A stretch of DNA of 64,000 bases, from positions 3,032,001 through 3,096,000 of the forward strand of contig NZ_JQNL01000001.1 of NCBI RefSeq assembly GCF_000745235.1. The letters are read 5' to 3'. How positions within the stretch are numbered: the first letter of the stretch is position 1; every line of letters begins with the position of its first letter. The DNA comes from Luteibacter mycovicinus. Its GTDB lineage: Bacteria; Pseudomonadota; Gammaproteobacteria; Xanthomonadales; Rhodanobacteraceae. A program made the position numbers and the translations under genes. The notes under the pieces were generated by a model. That model did not search any database. It had not been told where the DNA came from and worked only from the letters and a program-made list of their open reading frames with translations. Of this stretch, positions 1 to 7,750 are shown in pieces.

Positions 1-1
1 G

Positions 2-121
2 CAGGAAAGCAATCAGCAATTCCAGGCGACGGAGCAGGCGCAGCAGCAGATGATGCAGGAGCAGCAGGCTCAGGCGCAGAGCGCTCAGCAGAGTGGTCCG
101 GTCATGTCGATGGGAGGTTAG
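2..121 (+). CDS. C-terminal tail of a T4SS effector (partial)
   Basis: Only the last 39 codons are in the window, and the gene enters from the left edge. The visible peptide is dominated by Gln, with Glu, Ala and Met, and ends SMGG. It resembles the Gln-rich tail of the complete effector at 4364-6991: both carry QQFQ followed by EQAQQQ. Such tails are typical of Xanthomonadales T4SS effectors that carry the XVIPCD secretion domain just upstream. I infer a second effector of the same class. The signature XVIPCD motifs themselves lie outside the window. Confidence 0.6.
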   Translation, partial: QESNQQFQATEQAQQQMMQEQQAQAQSAQQSGPVMSMGG

Positions 122-163
122 GGTAGGATGCGTCCCGGGAGACTAACGCCAAGGTCCATTTCC

Positions 164-808
164 ATGCGGTTCAAGGTGCCACTGATTGCTGCGACGCTCT
201 GCCTCCTCTCCGCGTCGGTGTCGGCCAAAGACCTCGGCGTAGCGCCTCTCACCGGCCCCGACCTCGAAGACGTCACCACCTACTACGACAACGGCGCCCA
301 GCTTCTCAAAGGCCTCGAATACCGCGACGAATACGGTAACTTCCGCATCCTCGCCTTCGGCGCGAACAAGCAAGGTCCCAAGCTCGAACCGAACGACTAC
401 GTCACCCTCCACGCCTACGGCTTCCTCCAGGACCACGGTGGCTATGACACCCGATGGGAGATCAAGGACAACAACGGCAGTGAGCTCTGCGGCCTGCGGT
501 TGCTGACGCCTCTGGTCGACGTCATCGATGCCGGCGACGGCAACGCTCTGGTCACGGTTCCCTACTGGACGGCCTGCGATGGCCTCGACGCCACCGTCGT
601 CAAGCTCATCATGGTCTACAAGGACAAGAAATACGCCATCCGGGGCAGCCTGCCGAACCAGGCGAGCGACGAGATCACTCGCACGCCGGGCGACAGCTTC
701 AAGACGTTGCCAGACGTCGTCCAGAAGACCGCGCTTGCCTACTATGCCAGGGTAGAGGCCGCCGCGAAGAAGGCCGCAAGCTGGACAGACCCCTCCGCAG
801 GAAATTGA
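164..808 (+). CDS. Exported protein, possible immunity/inhibitor protein
   Basis: About 214 residues from the ATG at 164. That start places a clean Sec signal peptide first (MRFK, then a hydrophobic stretch ending SVSA); an ATG at 128 would add 12 unlikely residues. The mature part is a soluble beta-rich domain. Its pattern of an aromatic-rich centre, a lone Cys pair and a late KIIMVYKDKKYAIRG-like strand recalls the M949_RS01915 type of periplasmic proteins, but that recognition is weak. It lies 42 bases after the partial effector tail on the same strand, where X-Tfe genes commonly have their immunity partner. A role as periplasmic immunity protein is inferred. Confidence 0.6.
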   Translation: MRFKVPLIAATLCLLSASVSAKDLGVAPLTGPDLEDVTTYYDNGAQLLKGLEYRDEYGNFRILAFGANKQGPKLEPNDYVTLHAYGFLQDHGGYDTRWEIKDNNGSELCGLRLLTPLVDVIDAGDGNALVTVPYWTACDGLDATVVKLIMVYKDKKYAIRGSLPNQASDEITRTPGDSFKTLPDVVQKTALAYYARVEAAAKKAASWTDPSAGN

Positions 809-910
809 GGTCGCCGTAGGCCGTCTTCGCGGGGTAAGGTTTGAAGCAAGGGGTCGCGACGAGCGCGGCGATCCGACGGTGGTCTGACTCGATCTGCCCA
901 GGGAGGATGC

Positions 911-1468
911 ATGAGAGGACGAACGATGCGTATGGCAAAGCGGGAGCCATCCCGTTCATTGCTGATCTTGATCGTGCTGACGCTGACCTTAAGTGGCTGC
1001 ACGACAGCGCCAGCGATCGCGCCTCATGAGCCGCCAGTCAACGGGAAAGGCGCCGTCAGCTACCAGCTGATCCCTGCCATGTCGGCTGGTCAGTTGCAGC
1101 TCAAGCGCGACCAGCATGCCTACGGCGCTCAGCCCGTCGAGCACGATGCGCCGATCTATCCCGACGCATGGATAAGCAAGAAGCTCCCGACCGAAACCAT
1201 AAGCGTCAAGGCAATCGTCGGTGAGGACGGGCACGTCACCGAGGTCAGGGATCTCGGTGCGTCGGCCGAAGCTGTGCACCAGGCCTTCTTCGCGGCATGC
1301 CAGCAGGCCGTGATGCAGTGGAAGTACTCACCGATGACGGTGGTGCAGGACGTCGATGATGGCAAGGGGAACATTCGCCAGGTGGAAAAGCATGCGCCTT
1401 TCAGTCTGGACTATGCGTTTCAGTTCGAGCTCGTCGATGGCAAGCCGCGGGTGACCGGGGGTCAGTAG
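911..1468 (+). CDS. Lipoprotein with TonB C-terminal-like domain
   Basis: 185 residues. The N-terminus has a positively charged start and a hydrophobic helix, then a lipobox LSGC with the acylated Cys at residue 30. Residues about 95-145 have the TonB C-terminal pattern (V-G-E-D-G-H-V-T-E-V, then a W-K-Y-S-P segment), a fold seen in energy transducers and in many stand-alone periplasmic lipoproteins. There is no Pro-rich spacer or N-terminal TM as in true TonB, so an energy-transducing role is unlikely. A start at 926 with AGAGGA upstream is equally possible. It sits inside the effector/immunity island, so an accessory or immunity role is plausible but unproven. Confidence 0.65.
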   Translation: MRGRTMRMAKREPSRSLLILIVLTLTLSGCTTAPAIAPHEPPVNGKGAVSYQLIPAMSAGQLQLKRDQHAYGAQPVEHDAPIYPDAWISKKLPTETISVKAIVGEDGHVTEVRDLGASAEAVHQAFFAACQQAVMQWKYSPMTVVQDVDDGKGNIRQVEKHAPFSLDYAFQFELVDGKPRVTGGQ

Positions 1469-1497
1469 TCGATGCTCATGCGCGGAAAATGTGCAGG

Positions 1498-2060
1498 CTA
1501 CTTCTTCGGCACGTCATCCAACGTCATAAACATCTCCATCCCCGCCCAGTTCTCCGTCACACCACTAAGCACCCGACCATCGCACGTATACGTCGTCTCA
1601 GTAGTGGTCGATTGCGCACGCACCTGGCTCGGGTCGGTGACGTCGTAGTTGGTCATCACACGGTAGTCGACGAAACGTGCGCGGCGAGCGGAGAGTATCT
1701 CCACGCCCGTCGTCGGGCTGGTCTGTTTTCCCCACACGTTGCCGTTCTTCTCGATGGGCGTACTCGACCAGGCCTTTAGGTCTTCCTTCATCGCGTCGAG
1801 CCTGGCCTTGCACGCAGCGAAGCTTTCCATGCCGGTGTGTTGAAGGGCAGCTTGAGCGCTTTGAGGAAGCTCGGTGACGAGAGGTCGGCGGAGGCATTCA
1901 GGCTTCCGAGCGCATTGAGCGCTCGGGTGCCGATGGCCGGAATATCGACGCGTTTGGGCGGGGCTTCCGCCGCGGCAGTGAAGGGCAGGGTCGCTGCAAG
2001 GATGAGCAGGATTAGCCGCGAGCGCGCCTGCGGTGTCCTTCCCGATGCCATGTAAGTCAC
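1498..2060 (-). pseudogene. Frameshifted exported protein of unknown function
   Basis: Two overlapping minus-strand frames each hold half of one protein. Reading from 2060, the first gives a start, a signal peptide (ILLILAATLPFTAAAEA) and about 50 mature residues to LKLPFNTPAWK. The second, entered near 1835, gives a well-formed C-terminal half: GMESFAACKARLDAMK, then a beta-rich segment with TTTETTYTCDG and an end at DDVPKK. Neither half makes sense alone, so a single indel near 1830-1840 has split the gene, unless it is a sequencing error. Opposite in strand to its neighbours but within the island of putative immunity proteins. I do not recognise the family. Confidence 0.6.
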
Positions 2061-2186
2061 TCCTTTGATGTGCCGCCGAAATGTACCGCAAGGTGTTCGA
2101 CTTGTTTCTCAAGCCACGGGCGATTGTTCAGCCCATAGGCAGGTCCCTTACCCACGCGGCATACTTGCCGCCATCAAGGGGGGAAT

Positions 2187-2846
2187 ATGGCGTACGGAAA
2201 ACGACGGGCACTGGCACTTACGATGGCCACGCTGCTCGGCAGCGGCCATGCATCGGCACAGCGCGACGATCCTGACTATCCACCTGTCGTGCCTCCCCTC
2301 GGGACCGTCGTCGCCAGCTCCGAAGCCTTTCTGACGAAGCTCTTCGGTAAGCCCATTGGCTGGATCATCAAGGCGACAGGTGATCTCAACGGAGACGGGC
2401 GCGACGACTGGGCGGGTGTCGTCCAGTGGGATGCCTCGTCGGTGAACCAGGCGCAGCTCTTCATTCTGCTGCAACGCGCCGACGGAACGTTCGTCCTTAC
2501 GGAGCAGTCCAGGGCGTCGGACACGTACCGTGCCGGCGTCGAGGATCTGAGCATCGAGGACCGTGGTGTATTGACCCTCCATTACAGCGTGTCCTGTTCC
2601 GCCACCTGCCACGCTGGCGTCAGGCTGCACTACAAGTTCTACAAAGGTGCCTGGACACTCGTGGGCAGTGATGAGGAGTCCTTCGAGACGGACTCCCAGG
2701 CCGAAACCCGCTATTCGACCAACTTCCTCACCGGGCGTACGGTCACGGACGTGATGGCAAGCAACGGAAAGGTCGCATCGTCGACCGTGGGACATACCGA
2801 TAAAAGGCCCGCCCTGTTGCACGACGTAAGCGTGTTCGGCAATTAA
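2187..2846 (+). CDS. XAC2610-like periplasmic inhibitor (putative T4SS immunity protein)
   Basis: 219 residues with a strong ribosome site (AAGGGGGG, 3 bases before ATG) and a Sec signal peptide ending HASA. Residues 66-74 read DLNGDGRDD, a calcium-binding FG-GAP/EF-hand-like loop followed by a beta strand. The rest is beta-rich with a close Cys pair (SVSCSATC). XAC2610 of Xanthomonas, the immunity protein of the peptidoglycan-cleaving T4SS effector XAC2609, is a periplasmic beta protein with the same kind of DxNxDGxxD loop. Assignment to that group is by pattern, not by alignment. Its cognate effector may be the truncated gene at the left edge or one lost from the locus. Confidence 0.6.
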   Translation: MAYGKRRALALTMATLLGSGHASAQRDDPDYPPVVPPLGTVVASSEAFLTKLFGKPIGWIIKATGDLNGDGRDDWAGVVQWDASSVNQAQLFILLQRADGTFVLTEQSRASDTYRAGVEDLSIEDRGVLTLHYSVSCSATCHAGVRLHYKFYKGAWTLVGSDEESFETDSQAETRYSTNFLTGRTVTDVMASNGKVASSTVGHTDKRPALLHDVSVFGN

Positions 2847-3321
2847 CGACCACAAGATCGGTTGCGCCTACAGACAACCGCAAGTTGATTTGCTAGTTTC
2901 ACCCCGTTGCCTGCGTCGTCGCTGTCGAAGCCTCGCAGGCAACCATCGCTTAAAGCGGTGAGAAGCGCGGCCCAAGGGTGCTACCAACACCAGAGGGCCG
3001 CTGACCACAATAAACTCTAGGAAGTGCATCGTGGCTACCCCCGATCATACGGTACTCGCTCGCCCGCCGGATCCCCCCGGCGACAACCCCACCGGTCACC
3101 GGGACGTCTGCCGACCTCGCAGACACGGTTGAAGAACCGCGGCCGCAGCCGTTGAACCGCAAAGCGCGCTGACGCCGCCACATACTTCGTCAATCACGCC
3201 GCCCCGGCGCCTGGTCTCAGGCAGCCGATGAACCCGCGAATCCGTTTGATCCGCGGCACGCCCGGTTGTGCCTGGCGTGCCGCACCTGGAAACGCGAGAG
3301 GCGGCAAGCAAGGAGACTGCG
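2847..3321 (+). other. Non-coding stretch with a strong hairpin
   Basis: About 475 bases with no supported gene. A 9-base perfect inverted repeat, GTTGCCTGC / GCAGGCAAC, spans 2906-2943 just after the preceding gene and could end its transcript, although no T-run follows. A GTG at 3031 preceded by AGGAAG opens a 33-codon frame ending at 3132, too short and Pro/Arg-rich to call. The rest is GC-rich and unremarkable. Confidence 0.5.
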
Positions 3322-3600
3322 ATGTCCGTATCGAAGGAACATCAGACAGAAGGTCCGCTGTGCTATCACGCGGATCCGGAAGCAACGGCGCATGCGCTGT
3401 TGAATGAAGCGACCGAGTGGCTTCAGTTCGCGCGCGGGCTTACAGGGCTACTGGCCGATCTGATTCATGAGGCGGATTCGGTGGATTGCCGGCGCATGGC
3501 GCTGGGGCTCGAGGCCATTGGCGCGCTGACGAATATGGGGGTGCAGTGTGCCGCGCAGGCGCATGTGCGGATGTGTTGGGAGCAGGCGAGGGCGGATTGA
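3322..3600 (+). CDS. Small helical protein, DUF3077/DUF6124-like
   Basis: 92 residues from the ATG at 3322, chosen because AAGGAG lies 8 bases upstream; the longer frame from 3268 lacks a ribosome site. The protein is almost all helix. An ALLNEATEWLQFARGL helix is followed by a second long helix rich in Leu and Ala, the layout of small DUF3077/DUF6124-type proteins that are common and uncharacterised in pseudomonads and xanthomonads. No signal peptide or membrane segment, so cytoplasmic. Stands alone, with more than 100 bases on either side. Confidence 0.6.
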   Translation: MSVSKEHQTEGPLCYHADPEATAHALLNEATEWLQFARGLTGLLADLIHEADSVDCRRMALGLEAIGALTNMGVQCAAQAHVRMCWEQARAD

Positions 3601-3771
3601 ACCTGCGTAAGGCCGGGCTTACGGTGCGGCCCATCTCATTTTTCGCGCCTAGCTCATCCAGGCCGCTGTTTACAGGCTTCGGCCATCTGTAGACTGCGCC
3701 TTAGTTCCCACGCATCGCCATGCTAATGGAAGGCGATGGACTGGGACCCATGCCGATATGGAGAATCGCTG

Positions 3772-4347
3772 ATGCCTTCACACCACCCCCTTCCTGGACT
3801 AGCTGGTCCCCTCTTTGGAAAAGAGCCGTGGCCTCTGCGGTTTCATAGCCATGGCTTCGGGGCAGCCTGCTTCAACACATTAGCATGCAGCATTATCTAC
3901 AACCGCCATCAGTTTGGAACTCGGCGCTGGGACGGTGATGATGTAGCGCACGACCGGCCGTCGGGGCCGCTTCCCTTCGAGAATTGGCGCGACGAATGGG
4001 ACGGAGGTCATAGCATCCTTCCGTTCGAAGGGCGGACATTCCCAGGACCGGTCGACGTTGAGTGGGTCTCTCTCGATGGCGAGTCACACTCTGTCTCGAT
4101 CGATTTGGATGAGATGTTTCGAGATCGTTTGATCCTTCATTCGGTCAAGCGCGATGAAGTAAAGGAGGCCTGGTTGGATGCAAAATCCGTCGAGCCAGTC
4201 AGTCCGGACATCCTGGTTGAAGTGAATGATCGCTCGGTGAGCGTCTACATGCGCGCTTTTGTTGCGACCGAAGCGGAGCAGATACCCGGGAACGATCGAA
4301 GCCATTTTCGCAATGAGCTGATTCAGGCATGGACCCATACCTACTGA
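3772..4347 (+). CDS. Putative immunity or adaptor protein of the DUF2235 effector
   Basis: About 191 residues. The ATG at 3772 has GGAGAA 8 bases upstream, whereas the alternative ATG at 3736 has a Shine-Dalgarno sequence only 2 bases away. No signal peptide. Visible features are a His/aromatic-rich opening (LRFHSHGFGAACFN), an acidic Trp-rich middle (ENWRDEWDGGHS) and a helical C-terminus. It ends 16 bases before the effector at 4364 and is clearly co-transcribed with it. DUF2235 toxin genes are regularly paired with a cognate immunity gene, so this is the first candidate. The lack of an export signal would suit protection in the cytoplasm or a chaperone role. Family not recognised. Confidence 0.55.
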   Translation: MPSHHPLPGLAGPLFGKEPWPLRFHSHGFGAACFNTLACSIIYNRHQFGTRRWDGDDVAHDRPSGPLPFENWRDEWDGGHSILPFEGRTFPGPVDVEWVSLDGESHSVSIDLDEMFRDRLILHSVKRDEVKEAWLDAKSVEPVSPDILVEVNDRSVSVYMRAFVATEAEQIPGNDRSHFRNELIQAWTHTY

Positions 4348-4363
4348 GCATGGAGCGCTCTAA

Positions 4364-6991
4364 ATGACGGATTCACGTACGAGTGTTGATGGGCTGCCCC
4401 ACGACGGTGTTGGCCATGATCTTGCAACCGCCGACCATCTTGCCGCCTATGAAAAGGCCAGCCAGTCGCTGAGTCGGTTTCATGTGCCAGTTTTGATTCA
4501 CTCTGAAAACCCGCACGAAAAACTTATCGTCGTCGCCTTTGACGGGACAGGGAACAACAAATTTACCGATCCGAAGCATGCGACGAATGTCGCGAAAATT
4601 CACGACGAGATTGAGGCGATCAATCACGCGGGAAATCGCCAGATCTACGCCCGATACGTCGAAGGCCCGGGCACGCAGGAAGGATCCTGGGCGTCTAAGA
4701 CAGACTCGGCATTGGGTCATTCGTACGAAGAAAATATTCGAAAAGCGTATACGGACGTTGTTCGCCAAGCAAATAAATGGATGCAATCAGACCCTGAAGC
4801 GGCCATCCGCGTGCACAGCATCGGGTTTAGCCGTGGTGGAAGCCAGGCCGCCGGATTTACCCGGTATCTTGACGAGCGAGGCATCCCTGAGCTTGCAAGC
4901 GAGTTCAGGGCCGCTGATGGAAGCATCGGGTACAGCCGCCTCCTCGTAGAGCCTGGCAAGACGATTCAGTCAGTGGGGCTATTCGACCCTGTGGCTACCG
5001 GTGTCCCCATGCGTTTTGATCGACGCCTTCCGCCGTCGGTCGTATCGGGCTTTCAAATCACTTCGTCCGACGAATTGCGCGCTACGTTCCCCTCGGACCA
5101 GATCATTCGTCCCGGGCTTTCGGAGGACGGCCGGTTCCTGAACGTCATGGTGCCTGGTGCACATTCCGACGTCGGGGGCGGCTACCAGCGTGACGGTCTG
5201 TCCATTCGTTGCGGCAACCTCATGCGCGACTACTGCAACGCCCTGAGCGACAAGCCCTACCTGCAAAAGGAGTTCGAGCCGACGGATGAGCGCTATAACG
5301 TTCTTCATCGATCGAGCGAAGGCAAGTTTGTCTTCCGGGCCGACCCGCGCATTGGTGTTCGTGGAGAGCCGAGCGGAACCAACGAGAGACTCGCACCGCG
5401 CAACGTGACGGGTGCGGGCGATGCGCCGCATCGGCCCGAGGCGGTGAGCGCGGAACTGAATGAAGGACTCGTCAGGCGTCGGGTACTTATCGCACCTGGC
5501 AATATGGAGTCCGGCAGAGCATCCATTCCTTCTGCTACCGCAGAGCAAATCGCTGAAGCCGGAAAATCGGTGCCGTTCGGCCCCACGCTGCGTCGCGTCG
5601 TCGGGGGCGTTGCAACCGTTGCCGACGTTGGGCATACGGCTCACCAGATCTCAGACTCGATCGGCGATGGCAACATGACGGCGGCGACGTCCCAGGGGCT
5701 TCACTTCGCCAGCCGCAACGTCGGTGGCTGGGCCGGCGCCGAGGTCTTCGGTACCGCAGCCGCGGCAGCTGGCGTAGAGTCGGGGCCAGGTCTGTTCGTC
5801 GCCGGTGCCGTCGGAATGACGGTCGGGTTCATTGGTGGCGGCAGGATCGGTGACGAGATCGATCAATATCGGATCAATCATCAGTCGGACACACAAGGTA
5901 ATACATGGCGCAGTGACGAGAAACTTGGATGGATACGCGACATTCCACCGTTACCTGAATCGCCTCAAGGTCAGCGTCTGATCGCCGGTGACACGCTGTC
6001 TAGTCAGCTGTCATATCAGGCAGCCAATACGGCAACGGAACTAGCTCTGGCAAAAGAGTACTCACCGCGTGACCCCTTCACGCAGCCGGCCGCTGCGGGC
6101 GACACACCAAGCCTGCGGGATGCCCCCTGGACGCGTGACCCGCAGACCCATCAGTGGTCCAGGCATGTCGTTGATGGCGTCCTGGAGCATGGGATGACAA
6201 GTTCCCACATGGAGGTCGCGACACCGCAGCGAGCTTCGGATCTCGAACTGCTCGCAAAGCAGACCGTTCAGCGTAACGCCGCCGAGTCGCCGATCGGTGT
6301 AGCGCAACGCTACGCATCTGTTTACGAGCAGAACGGTTGGATGATGCATGGCCCGATGCCAGAAGCCGTGCACCACGCGCTGGCCGCGCCAACAGACAAA
6401 ATTCTTGCCTCGGACGGAAAGACGTACACCCACGGCAAGGATGGCGAATGGTCCAGGCCCGGAATGATCTACGGTACCAACCCCGCAGATGCCCGTACAA
6501 CGGAAGAACTCAATCTGGCCGAGCGCACCGTCAGCGACATGAAGCGTACGCTGCCGACACGCCTGGACGACCCTGCCCACCCTGACAATGTTTTCTTCAA
6601 GCAAGTCCAAGGTCACGTCGCGGCTCTGGATAGGAACATGGGCCGCACACCTGATCAGCACACCGACCAGATAGCTTCAGCCCTGACGGTTCAGGCTCGC
6701 GCTGACGGTTTGAAGCGCGTCGACCAAGTTGCTCTGTCCACGACAGGCGAGGCTATGTGGGCGGTGCAGACCCCGCCAGGCCGGAGCGACCACCTGTTTG
6801 ACTTGCAGACGAAGGTGCCGACCGCGGAGGCTAATACCCCCATGGAGCAAAGCGCAGCCAAATGGCCTGAAGCCATGCAGCAATTCCAGGGGCATGAGCA
6901 GGCGCAGCAGCAGAGTCAGCAACGCGCGATGGATCGGCAGCAGGCCGACACCCAGACTCAGGGTGCGGCGGGGCCGTCCATGGCGCGGTAG
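4364..6991 (+). CDS. T4SS effector: DUF2235 (Tle1-like) lipase domain plus XVIPCD secretion tail
   Basis: 875 residues. Residues 53-280 form an alpha/beta hydrolase of the DUF2235 type: FDGTGNN at 59-65, nucleophile elbow GFSRG with Ser156, an Asp at 208 in LFDPVATG and His267 in PGAHSDVGGGY, giving a complete candidate Ser-Asp-His triad. Residues 450-492 are Gly/Ala-rich and could insert in a membrane. Residues 735-835 match the Xanthomonas VirD4-interacting domain: a PDNVFFKQVQ helix, GLKRVDQVALS at 782-792 and AMWAVQ at 797-802, then a Gln-rich tail from 839. DUF2235 proteins of the Tle1 group are antibacterial phospholipases, and XVIPCD tails direct effectors to the T4SS coupling protein. 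I infer a phospholipase injected into rival bacteria. No secretion apparatus lies in this window. Base composition is lower in GC than the flanks. Confidence 0.85.
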   Translation: MTDSRTSVDGLPHDGVGHDLATADHLAAYEKASQSLSRFHVPVLIHSENPHEKLIVVAFDGTGNNKFTDPKHATNVAKIHDEIEAINHAGNRQIYARYVEGPGTQEGSWASKTDSALGHSYEENIRKAYTDVVRQANKWMQSDPEAAIRVHSIGFSRGGSQAAGFTRYLDERGIPELASEFRAADGSIGYSRLLVEPGKTIQSVGLFDPVATGVPMRFDRRLPPSVVSGFQITSSDELRATFPSDQIIRPGLSEDGRFLNVMVPGAHSDVGGGYQRDGLSIRCGNLMRDYCNALSDKPYLQKEFEPTDERYNVLHRSSEGKFVFRADPRIGVRGEPSGTNERLAPRNVTGAGDAPHRPEAVSAELNEGLVRRRVLIAPGNMESGRASIPSATAEQIAEAGKSVPFGPTLRRVVGGVATVADVGHTAHQISDSIGDGNMTAATSQGLHFASRNVGGWAGAEVFGTAAAAAGVESGPGLFVAGAVGMTVGFIGGGRIGDEIDQYRINHQSDTQGNTWRSDEKLGWIRDIPPLPESPQGQRLIAGDTLSSQLSYQAANTATELALAKEYSPRDPFTQPAAAGDTPSLRDAPWTRDPQTHQWSRHVVDGVLEHGMTSSHMEVATPQRASDLELLAKQTVQRNAAESPIGVAQRYASVYEQNGWMMHGPMPEAVHHALAAPTDKILASDGKTYTHGKDGEWSRPGMIYGTNPADARTTEELNLAERTVSDMKRTLPTRLDDPAHPDNVFFKQVQGHVAALDRNMGRTPDQHTDQIASALTVQARADGLKRVDQVALSTTGEAMWAVQTPPGRSDHLFDLQTKVPTAEANTPMEQSAAKWPEAMQQFQGHEQAQQQSQQRAMDRQQADTQTQGAAGPSMAR

Positions 6992-7095
6992 GGCGCCTTC
7001 TTGCCTTTCGTTCAAGTCGGTGTCGTGGGGTTGATCGATGGTGGGCGGCTGCTTACTCTCGCCGCTCATCACCCCGAAATGCTAAGGAACGGCCG

Positions 7096-7536
7096 ATGGA
7101 TGGAGTGGCTCGTCTGTTAACGCTCGCGGCTGGGCGCGCCCGTTGCTCGTTCCTTTGCGTTGCCGTGGCAGCGGTCGCCACCGCATATGCTCAGCCATCC
7201 ATAGCCGAGCAGCCAAAGTCGCATTTGCGACAGGCATACACGGATTGCGTCGGCGGAAGTGGGCCGACGACAGCCGCTGTGCTCCAGTGCGCGCACGTCG
7301 AGTTTGCTTATCAGGACAAGCGGCTTAACTGGAATTACCGGACGCTGATGTCCCGCCTTCCCTCTGACGAGAAGGACCGTCTTCGGAGCGAAGAGCGGGA
7401 ATGGATAGCGCGAAAGAGCACGAAGTGTGTATTGCCCGATAATCCCGGAACTGCCGACCAGATCGTGGCGGCGGATTGCGAGGTCAACGAGACCGAGGCG
7501 CGCGCGACGAAGTTGGAGCAGCGCCTCGGCAAGTAA
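7096..7536 (+). CDS. LprI-like (DUF1311) periplasmic protein, possible immunity protein
   Basis: 146 residues with an AAGGA site before the ATG and an N-terminal hydrophobic segment ending AYAQPSIA, likely a Sec signal. The mature domain has the LprI/DUF1311 pattern: an early Cys (TDCVGG), a helix with LQCAH, then LNWNYRTLMSRL and REWIARKSTKC, closing on a fourth Cys. Members of this family inhibit lysozyme or act as small periplasmic Cys-rich proteins. It lies about 100 bases downstream of the DUF2235 effector on the same strand, so it may be part of the immunity set. A larger protein with the same N-terminal domain occurs at 26072-27406. Confidence 0.7.
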   Translation: MDGVARLLTLAAGRARCSFLCVAVAAVATAYAQPSIAEQPKSHLRQAYTDCVGGSGPTTAAVLQCAHVEFAYQDKRLNWNYRTLMSRLPSDEKDRLRSEEREWIARKSTKCVLPDNPGTADQIVAADCEVNETEARATKLEQRLGK

Positions 7537-7699
7537 GTCACATAACCGCTTGCGGGACCGGCGGCCGACCTCTGTAGACGGCGGTCATGGCTGCCGCGGT
7601 TTTGCACTGTTCCGAGACCGACGCATCCGTCAGGCCGTCAAGCGTGATGAGGTGAAGGGGTGTTGGTCAGGACTGACCCGATACCAGTATGGAACTAAA

Positions 7700-7718
7700 G
7701 TTACCGAGGCGAGGTAAC
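7700..7718. promoter_or_regulatory. Palindrome upstream of the aminotransferase gene
   Basis: GTTACC and GGTAAC form perfect 6-base arms around a 7-base centre, 33 bases before the next start codon. It could be an operator or a small hairpin. No regulator is adjacent, so this is only a candidate. Confidence 0.3.
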
Positions 7719-7750
7719 ATTCCACGTCCCGAGCCAGCAAGGATTCCGCC

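Noticed and set aside
2906..2943. 9-base inverted repeat as a Rho-independent terminator
   Set aside because: Strong stem but no T-run and a long loop, so it is mentioned only within the intergenic entry.
3031..3132. 33-codon GTG frame with AGGAAG upstream
   Set aside because: Too short, Pro/Arg-rich, no partner or homology that I recognise; could be a leader peptide but unsupported.
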